A stretch of DNA of 64,000 bases from Dactylosporangium aurantiacum (lineage in GTDB: Bacteria; Actinomycetota; Actinomycetes; Mycobacteriales; Micromonosporaceae), in the NCBI RefSeq assembly GCF_000716715.1, contig NZ_JNYJ01000071.1, positions 1 to 64,000 of the forward strand, given 5' to 3'. Below, piece after piece: positions 50,339-59,127 of the stretch (position 1 is its first letter; every line of letters begins with the position of its first letter). The notes under the pieces were generated by a model. The model searched no databases. It was not told where the DNA came from and worked only from the letters and a program-made list of their open reading frames with translations. Both the position numbers and the translations under genes were made by a program.

Positions 50339-51988
50339 TCAGTGCCGGCGCGCCGGCAGGACCAGCAGGGTGATGGAGTTCGCCGGGTAGGTCGCGTCGA
50401 TCCTGCCGCGGCGCACCGGGAGATCCGCACCGTGCGCGATCGCGGTGAGGTCGGCGGGGCCGTAGGTGTAGCGCTGCGCCGTGCCGGTGCCGTCGAACCG
50501 GGCGATCGACAGCGGCGACGCCTGGTCGCTGCCGGTCTTGTTGACGACCATGACGGTCAGTGCGCCGTCGCGGCGGCGCTGCGCGCCGTACACCGCCAGC
50601 TGACCCTGGTCGCTGCTGACCGCCGAGACGCTCACGTCGCCGAAGCGGCCGCCGGAGCCGTCGTAGTTGCGGTACATCCGGAAGGCGAAGGCGCCTGGTT
50701 GGGCCGGTTGCGGCTCGCCCCACATGGTGGCGAGGTCGAGCCCTTCGCGGCCGAAGATGCCCAGGACGTCGGCCTGCGCGAGGGCGCCGTTGATGTCGTG
50801 CAGCGCGCCCCAGTTGTACTCGGTGATGGCGACCTTCGTGCCGGGGTAGTACTGGGCGACCCAGGCCTTCATGGTGCGGATGAACTGCAGTGGTGGCGCG
50901 TTCACGCCGCTGGGACCGATCCAGGACTCCTCGACGTACGTCGGATCCCACAGCGACCGGGTGGAGCGCAGGCGCAGCGCCGCGGCGTCGGGGTCCGTGC
51001 CGCCGCCGATCTGCGGGTAGAAATGCTGGTCGAAGTAGTTGAGGAAGCGCTTGCCGCCGTGCGCGTCGCTGAACTCCTTCATGTGCCGCAGGTACCACTG
51101 CGAGAAGTTGAGCCCGCCGTGCGCGGCCGCGTCGGCGCCCGGCGCGCAGCCGTCCACCCCGGACGCCACCCATTCGCAGTAGCCCCAGCCGGACGGGCCG
51201 AGCACCGCCGCGCTCGGATCGGCGGCCTTGATCGCCGCCGCGGTCGCCGTGCTCTTGCCGCCCAGCTCGTCGTACGACACCGGGTCGGGGTGGACGTCGC
51301 GGTGCGTGGCGTTCCACAGCACCGGTTCGTTGTCCAGCTCGTAGATCGGCACCCCACCGCGCGCCGCCGGGCCGAATCGGCTCACCAGATGTGCCACCAT
51401 CTCGCCGGCGAACGAGGCATCCGCCGGGATGGACGTGTCGGTGGGCACCGCCCCGGTGAGGTTCGCGCCGTTGAGCTTGCCGTTGCCGCAGCCGGCGTCC
51501 CACTGGTCGAACCCGTCCTGGGCGGGGAACCGGGCGGCCGGGAACCCGCAGGCGAACGGGTGCGAGGCGGGGGAGTCCTTGGCCACCCATCCGCTCATCG
51601 GCACGGTGACGACCTGCCTGGCGCCGCGGTCGCGGTAGGTGCTGACGAACGACTCGACCGTGCTGTCGGGGCCGGCCACGATGTTCTCGAAGTACCAGTC
51701 GCTGCCGGTGTTGTACGTATGGTTCTTGAAGTTGTACCGGGTGCTGGCGTTGCCGCCCCAGCGCGCCACCGGCAGGCCGATCTCGGCGGCGAACGCGGCG
51801 TCCGCGCCGTTGAGGCCGTAGATGTCCGGACTGATCGGGTGGCGGGCGGCGGACCAGTCGACCGACAGCGTGACCCCGGTCGCCGCCGCGGCCGGAGCGG
51901 GCAGGGCGGTCACCGCTCCCGCGGCCAGGCACACCGCCACACCCAGGGTCGTGGCCGACCGCGGCCCGCGTTGCCGTTGAGTGCTCAT
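50339..51988 (-). CDS. Secreted glycoside hydrolase family 44 endoglucanase/xyloglucanase
   Basis: 549 residues. Signal peptide ending PAPAAAATG (about 36). Typical GH44 start: ISPDIYGLNGADAAFAAEIG, then ARWGGNASTRYNFKN and the DWYFENI box. Catalytic residues: Glu221 in YELDNEPVLW (acid/base) and Glu390 in AITEYNWGALHD (nucleophile). A beta-sandwich C-terminal region (about 435-549) completes the family fold. No carbohydrate-binding module is attached. GH44 enzymes cut beta-1,4-glucans and xyloglucan. It is divergent from a GH10 gene, suggesting co-induction on plant cell wall, although no shared palindromic (CebR-type) operator was noticed. Confidence 0.88.
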   Translation of the reverse strand: MSTQRQRGPRSATTLGVAVCLAAGAVTALPAPAAAATGVTLSVDWSAARHPISPDIYGLNGADAAFAAEIGLPVARWGGNASTRYNFKNHTYNTGSDWYFENIVAGPDSTVESFVSTYRDRGARQVVTVPMSGWVAKDSPASHPFACGFPAARFPAQDGFDQWDAGCGNGKLNGANLTGAVPTDTSIPADASFAGEMVAHLVSRFGPAARGGVPIYELDNEPVLWNATHRDVHPDPVSYDELGGKSTATAAAIKAADPSAAVLGPSGWGYCEWVASGVDGCAPGADAAAHGGLNFSQWYLRHMKEFSDAHGGKRFLNYFDQHFYPQIGGGTDPDAAALRLRSTRSLWDPTYVEESWIGPSGVNAPPLQFIRTMKAWVAQYYPGTKVAITEYNWGALHDINGALAQADVLGIFGREGLDLATMWGEPQPAQPGAFAFRMYRNYDGSGGRFGDVSVSAVSSDQGQLAVYGAQRRRDGALTVMVVNKTGSDQASPLSIARFDGTGTAQRYTYGPADLTAIAHGADLPVRRGRIDATYPANSITLLVLPARRH

Positions 51989-52186
51989 CACCGATGTCCC
52001 CAATCGCCCGATCCATTGACATTCGTCGAAGAGCGTGGCGGGGTGTCCGGTGCGGGTCAAGTCGTCCGCCGCAGGTGGGTGGGGTGGGAGAGCGTCGGTC
52101 CCGGCCGGACCGGTCCGCCGGGCGTGAACGTTACATGCGCGCCGGAGGTCGGACGGCGGGTGTTGCGCTCCCGCGGCGCGCACCCG

Positions 52187-52216
52187 TTCGACGCCCCTCG
52201 CCGATGCCTCTAGCAT
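52187..52216 (+). promoter_or_regulatory. Candidate promoter of the GH10-like gene
   Basis: TTCGAC (52187-52192) and TAGCAT (52211-52216), 18 bp apart, lie about 45 nt before the GH10-like ATG. The rest of the 272-bp gap between the GH44 and GH10-like genes shows no further clear element. Confidence 0.4.
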
Positions 52217-52260
52217 CGACCGACATCGAATTGGTGCCCCGCTGGTCGACAGGAGGAACC

Positions 52261-53289
52261 ATGGTGAACGGACGATGGCACCGCGCGTTGCTCGCCGGCA
52301 CCCTGGGGGTGCTGACCATCGCCGGCGCGGTCGTGGTCCCCGGGGTGGCCGGCGCGGCGACCGGCCTCGGCGCGACGGCCGCCGCCCGTGGCCGCTACTT
52401 CGGTGCGGCCGTCCAGCCCGCCAAGCTGACCGATCCGGCGTACACCCGCATCCTCGACCAGGAGTTCAACTCCGTCACCCCGGAGAACGCGCTGGAATGG
52501 GACGCGGTGGAGCCCGCCCGCAACCAGTTCACCTTCACCGCCGCCGACCGGGTGGTGGACCGCGCCCGGGCACAGGGCGCCGCCGCGCGCGGCCGGGGTC
52601 TGGTGTCGCCGAGCGCCAACCAGGTCGCCTGGGTGACCGTGCTCGGCACCGCCGACGACGCCCGGGCGGCGCTGCGCACCCACATCACCGCCACCGTGGG
52701 CCACTTCCGCGGCCGGATCAAGACCTGGGACGTGGTCAGCGAGGCGTTGTCCGACAACGGCGCCGTCCGGCCGTCGGTGTTCGCCAACCGGCTCGGGCCC
52801 GCCTACATCGAGGAGGCGTTCCGCGATGCCAGGGCGGCCGACCCCGGCGCCCGGCTGTGCTACAACGACTACGGCATCGAGGACCGCGGCCTGGCCAAGA
52901 CGCAGGCCGTCTACAACCTGGTCCGGGACTTCAAGGCCCGCGGCGTGCCGATCGACTGCGTCGGACTGGAGAGCCACTTCATCAGCCCGGCCGCGATCCC
53001 CAGCACCTACGGGCAGACCGTCGCCGCCTTCGCGGCGCTCGGCGTGGACGTGGAGATCACCGAACTGGACATCGGCGGCTCCGGCACGGCCCAGTCCGAC
53101 GGCTACCGGCGGGTGGTCAGCGCCTGTGTCGCGGTCTCGCGCTGCACCGGCATCACCGTCTGGGGCGTGCGCGACACCGACTCGTGGCGCGCCAACCTGA
53201 CCCCCCTGCTGTTCGACGCCGCCGGCGCCCGCAAACCGGCGTACTACGGGGCGCTGTCCGCGATGCGGATCTGCGCCCGTGCCTGTTGA
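52261..53289 (+). CDS. Secreted GH10-like protein with altered active site
   Basis: 342 residues from ATG 52261 (AGGAGG upstream). Signal peptide to about residue 32. Clear GH10 framework: EFNSVTPENALEWDAVEP (68-85), LCYNDYGIED (199-208), SHFISPAAIP, DVEITELDIGGSG (263-275), TVWGVRDTDSWR. The two catalytic glutamates are kept (Glu161, Glu268). Other -1 subsite positions differ: the usual WDVVNEA is WDVVSEA (Asn to Ser160), the RGHTLVWHSQ segment is RGRGLVSPSAN (no conserved His or Trp), and QSH is ESH (Gln to Glu237). It may act on a different substrate, or bind without cutting. Not a standard xylanase. Confidence 0.8.
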   Translation: MVNGRWHRALLAGTLGVLTIAGAVVVPGVAGAATGLGATAAARGRYFGAAVQPAKLTDPAYTRILDQEFNSVTPENALEWDAVEPARNQFTFTAADRVVDRARAQGAAARGRGLVSPSANQVAWVTVLGTADDARAALRTHITATVGHFRGRIKTWDVVSEALSDNGAVRPSVFANRLGPAYIEEAFRDARAADPGARLCYNDYGIEDRGLAKTQAVYNLVRDFKARGVPIDCVGLESHFISPAAIPSTYGQTVAAFAALGVDVEITELDIGGSGTAQSDGYRRVVSACVAVSRCTGITVWGVRDTDSWRANLTPLLFDAAGARKPAYYGALSAMRICARAC

Positions 53290-53325
53290 CCGACCGCTGA
53301 TCGCCACACACCAGCCAGGAGGCTC

Positions 53326-54570
53326 ATGATGTCGGCCCGGTCCCGCCGCGTCGCCCGCACCCTCGTCCTCGGACTCGCCATCTGTCTCACGTCGGGCCTC
53401 ACCCCGGCCGCCGCCCACGCCGATCCGGCCACCACGGGCAGCGTGGCCGGCACCCTCGCCGACGGGACCACCGCGGTCGCCGACGCGGGCGTCGACCTGC
53501 TCCTGATGCCGTACGGGGTGGCGATCAAGCAGACCCGCACCGACGTCGCCGGGGCCTACCGGTTCACCGACGTGACGCCGCGGGCGTACGCGCTGCGCTT
53601 CCGGCTGCCCGGTGGCCTCGTGCAGTTCCACCCGTCCGTGGCCGATCTCGGCTCGGCGGCGCAGGTCACCGTGCTGGCGGACGCGGAGACGACGGTCCGT
53701 GAGGCGGTGATGCCGCACGGCACGCTCGGCGGGCGGATCACCACGGACGCCGGCCAGGCCGCACCCGGCGCCCGGGTCCAGCTGTACACGCTCACCGGCG
53801 GCAGCCCGCTCGCCACCGTACTGACGGACGTCAACGGCGCGTACCTGATCGGCTATCCACCGGCGGGCCAGCTGCGGATGGCGGTCGCCGCCGCCGAACG
53901 CGGCGCCACCAACCAGTGGACGTACCGGCACCGCAGCTACACCCAGGCGGACCCGTTCACCGTCACGCCCGGCCAGCACACCACGGTCAACGAGCGGCTG
54001 TTCCCCTCGGGTGTCATCACCGGCCGGTTCACCCGCAACGGCACACCGGTGCCCAACGTGGTCGTCTACGCGTACTCGCAGACCAACACGGCGGAGTCGG
54101 TGAGCAACTGGACCGGCGCGGACGGCACGTTCCAGCTGCGCCCCTACCCGGGCAGCTACACCGTCAAGTTCGTCGTGCCGTCCGGGACCGGCCTGGACCA
54201 GTGGGCCGGCGGGGCGGAGTCGGAGGGCGCGAGCCGGCCCGTGCAGGTCACCGCCGACCGGACCGTGGTCATCGACGAGCGGCAACTGCCGGTCGGGCAG
54301 GTCCGGGGCCGGCTCACCGACGCCGCGGGCCGGCCGTCGGCAGGCAGCGCCGTCGTCGTCTACGACCCCCTCCGCGGCCGGCAGTTCCAGGCGACCACCG
54401 CCGCGGACGGCACCTGGTTCCTGACCGCGTGGCCCGGCACCTACACCGTGCGGTTCGAGACCGGCACGCAGGTGCAGTGGGCGAGGGGGAAGCGGTCGGC
54501 GGCGGCCGCGGACCCCGTCGTGGTGGCCGCCGACGCCACGACGGTGGTGAACGACGTCCTGCTGCCGTGA
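53326..54570 (+). CDS. Secreted multi-domain Ig-like (carboxypeptidase-regulatory-like) repeat protein
   Basis: 414 residues. Signal peptide ending AAAHADP (about 33). The rest is four similar beta-sandwich repeats of about 90 residues, each with a G-x-V/I-x-G-x-L/F opening and a closing Y-x-L/V-x-F pattern: GSVAGTLADGT..YALRFRL; GTLGGRITTDAG..; SGVITGRFTRNGT..YTVKFVV; GQVRGRLTDAAG..YTVRFET. This resembles CarboxypepD_reg-like or SpaA/Cna-B-type folds used as adhesion or spacer domains. No enzyme motif or cell-wall anchor is seen. AGGAGG precedes the ATG. Lies 36 bp after the GH10-like gene, so possibly co-transcribed. Confidence 0.8.
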   Translation: MMSARSRRVARTLVLGLAICLTSGLTPAAAHADPATTGSVAGTLADGTTAVADAGVDLLLMPYGVAIKQTRTDVAGAYRFTDVTPRAYALRFRLPGGLVQFHPSVADLGSAAQVTVLADAETTVREAVMPHGTLGGRITTDAGQAAPGARVQLYTLTGGSPLATVLTDVNGAYLIGYPPAGQLRMAVAAAERGATNQWTYRHRSYTQADPFTVTPGQHTTVNERLFPSGVITGRFTRNGTPVPNVVVYAYSQTNTAESVSNWTGADGTFQLRPYPGSYTVKFVVPSGTGLDQWAGGAESEGASRPVQVTADRTVVIDERQLPVGQVRGRLTDAAGRPSAGSAVVVYDPLRGRQFQATTAADGTWFLTAWPGTYTVRFETGTQVQWARGKRSAAAADPVVVAADATTVVNDVLLP

Positions 54571-54576
54571 CCGGCG

Positions 54577-54612
54577 GCGGCCGGGCCGCGGGTCACCGCG
54601 CGGCCCGGCCGC
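54577..54612. terminator. Bidirectional hairpin terminator
   Basis: GCGGCCGGGCCGCG (54577-54590) is exactly complementary to 54599-54612 with an 8-nt loop. It lies between the convergent Ig-like repeat gene and the acyl ligase, and overlaps the last codons of the latter. Confidence 0.7.
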
Positions 54613-56047
54613 CCGCGGCGTCGAGGCGGGTCAGGGCGGGCTTGTCCGGCTTGCCGGCCGGGGTGAGCGGCACGCCGGTGATCACCTGGACGCTGTGCGG
54701 CCGCGCGGCCGCGCCCAGGGTGTCGGCGACCAGCCGGCGCAGCCGCGCGACGTCGGGCGTGTGCCCGGTGGCGGGCACGACGTAGGCGTGCACGGCCTCG
54801 CCGGTCACGTCGTCGGGCCGGCCGACGACGTAGGCCTCCGCCACGGCGGGATCGGCGGACAGGACCCGCTCGACGGCGCCGGCGTACACCAGGTTCGCCT
54901 CGACGATGATGACGTCGCGGACCCGGCCGAGCAGCTGCAGGTAACCGTTCGCGTCCAGGCGGGCCAGGTCGCGGGTGCGGACCCAGCCGCCGGTGAACAC
55001 CTCGGCCGACTCCGCCGGGTCGGCCCAGTACGCGGTGGCCTGGGCGGGCGTGCGGACGAACAGCTCACCCTCGGCGGCGGGCCGGCCGGCCGCGTCGCGG
55101 ATCGACACGTCGACCACCGCGGGCGGGCGGCCGACCGTGGCCAGCACGGCGGGATCGCCCAGCAGCTCGGCCGGTGTCGCCATCGCGATCATGCCGGTCT
55201 CGGTCTGGCCGTAGCCGTGGAACACCACGGGACCGAGCACCTCCAGGGCCTCCGCGAGCCGGCCCGGCGCCAGCGGTGAGCCCGACACCAGCAGCGCCCG
55301 CAGGCTGCTCAGGTCCGCGGGGCGGGTGCGCTGGTCGTGCACGAGCTGGTGCAGCTTGCCGACCGTGATGACGCTCGCGGTGGCCCGGTGCCGGGCGATC
55401 ATGCCGGGCAGACCCGGCGGCCGGGCGGCGACCAGCGTGCCGCCCGCCGCGAGGGTCAGGATGGCGTACTCCAGCATCACCTGACTGCTCAGCGAGCCGA
55501 ACACCAGGTAGCGCCCCAGCCGGCCGGCGAGCTCGGCGACGGCCGGCGGCCAGCGGTCCGGGTACGCCGCCCAGGCGGCGCTCATCGCCGCGTAGGTCTG
55601 CGCGCAGCCCTTCGGGTTGCCGGTGCTGCCGCTGGTCCAGGTGATCCGGGCGATGCCGGCCGGGCGCCCGGCGGCCACCAGCGGCACCCCGTCGTCGGGC
55701 GCGCGCAGCAGCCCGGCGAGGCCGGCCTCGCCGACGAGCCGGGCGTCGGCGCTGGCCAGCAGGTGGCCGAGCTGGTCCGGGGTCAGGCCGGGCCGGATCC
55801 CCGACACCCGGGCGCCCATGGCGAACGCGGCGATGACCGCCGCGAAGGCCTCCGCCGTGACACCGACATCCAGGGCCACGCCGTCGCCCGGTCGCAGCCC
55901 GGCGTCGCGGAACCCGGCGGCGATCCGGCGGACCAGCGCCGACATCCCGGCCGCGGTGACGATCCGGTCGCCGTCCTCGAAGACGGGGCGGTCGTCGCCG
56001 GTGGCGAGCAGGTCCAGCACCGGCTGCGGCCACAGGTCAACCGGCAT
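54593..56047 (-). CDS. AMP-dependent acyl/aryl-CoA ligase family protein
   Basis: 484 residues, a short ANL-superfamily enzyme. P-loop TWTSGSTGNPKGCAQTYAAM (about 137-156), FHGYGQTETGMIAMA, RTRDLARLDANGYLQLLGRVRDVIIVEANLVYAG, and the C-terminal catalytic lysine region LTPAGKPDKPALTRL. It is related to 4-coumarate/benzoate-CoA ligases but truncated at the N-terminus relative to typical 520-residue members. It overlaps the upstream flavoprotein gene by 11 bp, so the two are co-translated. In a cluster with an ammonia-lyase it could activate a cinnamate-type acid. Confidence 0.8.
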   Translation of the reverse strand: MPVDLWPQPVLDLLATGDDRPVFEDGDRIVTAAGMSALVRRIAAGFRDAGLRPGDGVALDVGVTAEAFAAVIAAFAMGARVSGIRPGLTPDQLGHLLASADARLVGEAGLAGLLRAPDDGVPLVAAGRPAGIARITWTSGSTGNPKGCAQTYAAMSAAWAAYPDRWPPAVAELAGRLGRYLVFGSLSSQVMLEYAILTLAAGGTLVAARPPGLPGMIARHRATASVITVGKLHQLVHDQRTRPADLSSLRALLVSGSPLAPGRLAEALEVLGPVVFHGYGQTETGMIAMATPAELLGDPAVLATVGRPPAVVDVSIRDAAGRPAAEGELFVRTPAQATAYWADPAESAEVFTGGWVRTRDLARLDANGYLQLLGRVRDVIIVEANLVYAGAVERVLSADPAVAEAYVVGRPDDVTGEAVHAYVVPATGHTPDVARLRRLVADTLGAAARPHSVQVITGVPLTPAGKPDKPALTRLDAAGGRAAR

Positions 56048-57581
56048 CGGCCAGCACGCCCTTGACGAACAGCGCGAGCGGCTGGTGGTGCACCGCCGGC
56101 AGGTTCCAGTGGTTCTCCAGGTTCTCCGCGAGGTGGTGCGCCGCGACGACGGCACCGTCGCGGTACACCCGCACCACGGGATGCAGGTAGCTCGCGTCGT
56201 GGGCGGCCGCGGCGTCGTTCTCGGCGATCCTGGGCACGGTGATGTCGAACGGGTCGACCTGGTCGTGGTCGGGGCCGTACTCCAGAGTGGTGACGAACGC
56301 CAGCGGCACCGGCCCGAGACCGCCGTCGCGCAGGTACGCGACCGGCACCTCCTCGAGGTAGCGGGCCGTGTCGCCGGTGACGGTGACGACGTCGCCGAGG
56401 ACGGCGAACTGCTGCCACAGCGCGGAGGTCCGGTTGATCCGGGCGATGACGGCGTCGGTGATCGCCTCGGGGGTGGCGTCCAGCGTCGTGGCCGGCCACG
56501 GCGTCGCGTGCCGCCGGGCGCCGAGGATGCGGTGCAGGGCGCGGGTGCCGTAGCGGAAGCCGTGGATGAAGCCGTTCGTGGACCGTTTGAAGTCGCGCTG
56601 CTGGGTGAGGGTGCCGGCGAAGTACAGGCCGGGCACGTTCACCGACTCGTACGCCGAGGTCTGCTCCGGGAAGCGGTCGTTGATGACGAGCCGGGGCCGG
56701 GCGGAGTCGTCGAAGATCGAGGCGTCGAAGCGGAAGCCGGTGCACAGGATGATCCGGTCGTAGTCGATCTGCCGCAGCGCCTCGACGGTCCGCGCGTAGC
56801 GGAAGTCGATCCGCAGGCCGCCGTCCTCGCGCCGGGCGATCCGTTCGACCGTGCCGTCGAGGACGGCGTTCTGCGACTTCAGCTGGTACGTGTCGAGGAA
56901 GTTGTTGTTGACCGCGCGCAGGTGCCCGACGTAGTGGGACTGCCAGGCCAGCCTGATCGAGTGCGGACCGGCGACGTGGATGACCGCCGCGGTCTCCACG
57001 AGCGCGTCGGCGGTCTCGAAGGCCGAGTTGCCCTTGCCGACGATGAGGACCCGCTGGTTGGTGAACCCGGCGGGGTCGACATCGACGGTGTCGTAGCGCT
57101 CGGCGAGCTCCACGCCCTCGATCGGCGGCACGTACAGCTGGGACACGCCGGTGGCGACGACGACCACGCCCGCGGTGTACGTGTCGCCGCCGGCCACGAC
57201 GGTGAACCCGGCCTCGTCGCGGGACACCCGGGTGACCCGGGTGTCGTACCGGACGTTGAGGGTGCGCGCGAAGTCGGCCAGGTACCGCACCAGGTCGTCG
57301 GCGTGCGGGAAGTACCGCCGGCTGTAGTGCTTGAACAGCAGCGACTCGTCGTCGGTGAGCAGCGAGTTCCAGTCCGCGCGGAGGTTGAACTCCGGGTCGT
57401 CCGAGCCGGTCCACACCTTGTTGATGGAGATCAGCTGCCGGTGCCGCGGGTAGGTGGTGAAGAACGTGCCGGGCGCCGCGCCCGCCTCGAGCACCAGGTA
57501 GTCGCGGCCGTCGCGCTCCAGCAGGGCGGCGAGCTGGAGCCCGGCCGGCCCGGCGCCGATGATGAGGTAGTCGAGCGTCAT
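56037..57581 (-). CDS. FOXRED2-like FAD-dependent monooxygenase, copy 1
   Basis: 514 residues. FAD site LIIGAGPAGLQLAALLERDG (6-25), the run YPRHRQLISINKVWTGSDDP and FNLRADWNSLL, and a second dinucleotide site RVLIVGKGNSAFETADAL (about 180). The late region has the active-site-like GLYFAGTLTQQRDFKRSTNG. The sequence resembles the FOXRED2 branch of flavin monooxygenases and lacks the Baeyer-Villiger fingerprint, so N- or C-hydroxylation is more likely. ATG 57581 is leaderless: TACGTT (-10) lies 7 nt upstream, inside a large palindrome. About 65-70% similar by eye to 59128-60669. Confidence 0.8.
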   Translation of the reverse strand: MTLDYLIIGAGPAGLQLAALLERDGRDYLVLEAGAAPGTFFTTYPRHRQLISINKVWTGSDDPEFNLRADWNSLLTDDESLLFKHYSRRYFPHADDLVRYLADFARTLNVRYDTRVTRVSRDEAGFTVVAGGDTYTAGVVVVATGVSQLYVPPIEGVELAERYDTVDVDPAGFTNQRVLIVGKGNSAFETADALVETAAVIHVAGPHSIRLAWQSHYVGHLRAVNNNFLDTYQLKSQNAVLDGTVERIARREDGGLRIDFRYARTVEALRQIDYDRIILCTGFRFDASIFDDSARPRLVINDRFPEQTSAYESVNVPGLYFAGTLTQQRDFKRSTNGFIHGFRYGTRALHRILGARRHATPWPATTLDATPEAITDAVIARINRTSALWQQFAVLGDVVTVTGDTARYLEEVPVAYLRDGGLGPVPLAFVTTLEYGPDHDQVDPFDITVPRIAENDAAAAHDASYLHPVVRVYRDGAVVAAHHLAENLENHWNLPAVHHQPLALFVKGVLADAG

Positions 57582-57649
57582 GCGACGCAACGTAATGAGC
57601 GGATATCAGAGGCCTCTGAGAATCGCTCGTTAGGTTGCGGCGCATGACG
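57576..57649. promoter_or_regulatory. 74-bp near-perfect palindromic divergent promoter with symmetric start codons
   Basis: The left half 57576-57612 matches the reverse complement of 57613-57649 at about 30 of 37 positions. The centre is the perfect palindrome TCAGAGGCCTCTGA (57606-57619). Both halves carry TA(C/G)GTT as a -10 box exactly 7 nt from an ATG, and the two ATGs (57581 minus, 57644 plus) are mirror images. Neither gene has a Shine-Dalgarno sequence, so both transcripts are probably leaderless and controlled by one dimeric regulator at the centre. Confidence 0.75.
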
Positions 57650-59122
57650 CCAGAGGTTGACCTCGCGGCCCCGTTGCGGATCGAGGACCTGCGCGCCGCC
57701 CGCGACCCGGTCACCGTCGTGGCCGGGCCGGCGGTCCGCGACCGGGTCTCGGCCGGCCGGATCTTCTTGTCCAAGGTGCTCGGCGACGACCGGGCCGTGT
57801 ACGGCAGCACCACCGGCTTCGGTGCCCTGGTCGGCTACGCGGGCCGGGCCGACCTGCGCGACCAGGCCGACAACACGCTCGCCCATCTCGGCGCCGGCCA
57901 CGGCCCGGACATCGACGCCGGGGTCGTGCGGGCCACGATGCTGGTCCGGGCGTGGTCGCTGGCCCGCGGCGCGTCGGGCGTGTCCCCGCACGTCATCGAC
58001 GCGCTCGTGGCGATGCTCGGGACCACGTTCGTCCCGGCGATGCCGCGGCTGGGCTCCGTCGGGGCCAGCGGTGACCTGATCCCGCTGGGGGCGGCCGCGC
58101 AGGCGCTGCGCGGCCGGGGCCACGCCTACGTGGACGGTGTCCGGCTCCCCGCGGCCGAGGCGCTCGCCGCGGCGGGGCTGCGGCCGCTGCCGCTGGACGG
58201 CCGTGACGCCCTCGCCCTGGTCAACGGCACGCCGCTGACCACCGCCGCGCTCGCGCTCGCGCTGGACTCGGTCCGCGCCTCGCACCGGGCGGTCCGGCTG
58301 CTCACCTGCCTGCTCGCCGACCTGCTCGGCAGCGACCCGCAGTTCCTGGACGCCCGGCTGCTCGCCGCGTACGGCCACCCGGGCGCGATCGACGTCGCGG
58401 CGGCGATGCGCCGCACGACCGCCGGGCTGACCCCGTCCGGCAGCCGCCCGCTGCAGGAGCCGTACAGCATCCGGTGCTCCCCGCAGCTGCTCGGCGCGGC
58501 CGAGGACGCTTTGCGGTACGTCGACGGCGTCGTCGCGGCCGACCTCGGCAGTGTCAGCGACAACCCGGTGTTCTTCCCCGACGACGACGTCGTCGTGCAC
58601 GGCGGCAACTTCTTCGGCCAGCCGGCCGCGTTCGCCGCCGACCTGCTGTCGACGGTCGTCGCGCAGGTCGGCAACCTCGCCGAGCGGCAGCTCGACCTGC
58701 TCGTCGACCCGCACCGCAACGGCGGGCTGCCGCCGATGCTGGCCGCCGGTCCCGGCCGGCAGCACGGGCTGCAGGGGGTGCAGCTGGCCTCGACGGCGCT
58801 GATCGCCGAGATCCGGCGGGACACCATGCCCGCCAGCATGCAGAGCATCCCCACCAACCTGCACAACCAGGACGTCATCCCGCTGGGGAACCAGGCCGCC
58901 CTGCGGGCGCTGGACCAGGCGCGGCTGCTGCGGCTGCTGGTCGGCTCGCTCGCCGTCGGGCTGCGCCAGGCCGCGTACGTGGGTGCCCGGCCGCCGACCG
59001 CGTCCGGCTGCGCCGCGGTGCTGGCGGCGCTCGTCGCGGCCGTGCCCCCGATCGACCCGGACCGCCCCCTGGAAGACGACGTGCGGCGTGCGGCCGGCGT
59101 CGTCGAAGCGCTCGAAAGGTGA
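57644..59122 (+). CDS. Aromatic amino acid ammonia-lyase/aminomutase (MIO family), tyrosine-type
   Basis: 492 residues. Tyr53 in VYGSTTGFG, MIO triad Ala141-Ser142-Gly143 in GSVGASGDLIPLG, Asn in LVNGTPLTT, QEPYSIRCSPQ, SDNPVFF, GGNFFGQPAA. All are characteristic of histidine/phenylalanine/tyrosine ammonia-lyases. The selectivity pair is His81-Leu82 (NTLAHLGAG), matching tyrosine ammonia-lyases (His-Leu) rather than HAL (Ser-His) or PAL (Phe-Leu). So it likely forms p-coumarate or beta-tyrosine. Histidine breakdown is unlikely because no other hut gene is present. First gene of a five-gene operon from the palindromic promoter. Confidence 0.85.
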   Translation: MTPEVDLAAPLRIEDLRAARDPVTVVAGPAVRDRVSAGRIFLSKVLGDDRAVYGSTTGFGALVGYAGRADLRDQADNTLAHLGAGHGPDIDAGVVRATMLVRAWSLARGASGVSPHVIDALVAMLGTTFVPAMPRLGSVGASGDLIPLGAAAQALRGRGHAYVDGVRLPAAEALAAAGLRPLPLDGRDALALVNGTPLTTAALALALDSVRASHRAVRLLTCLLADLLGSDPQFLDARLLAAYGHPGAIDVAAAMRRTTAGLTPSGSRPLQEPYSIRCSPQLLGAAEDALRYVDGVVAADLGSVSDNPVFFPDDDVVVHGGNFFGQPAAFAADLLSTVVAQVGNLAERQLDLLVDPHRNGGLPPMLAAGPGRQHGLQGVQLASTALIAEIRRDTMPASMQSIPTNLHNQDVIPLGNQAALRALDQARLLRLLVGSLAVGLRQAAYVGARPPTASGCAAVLAALVAAVPPIDPDRPLEDDVRRAAGVVEALER

Positions 59123-59127
59123 CCGTC

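Noticed and set aside
57644..59122. Histidine ammonia-lyase (hutH)
   Set aside because: The selectivity pair is His-Leu, as in tyrosine ammonia-lyases, and no hutU, hutI or hutG genes are adjacent.
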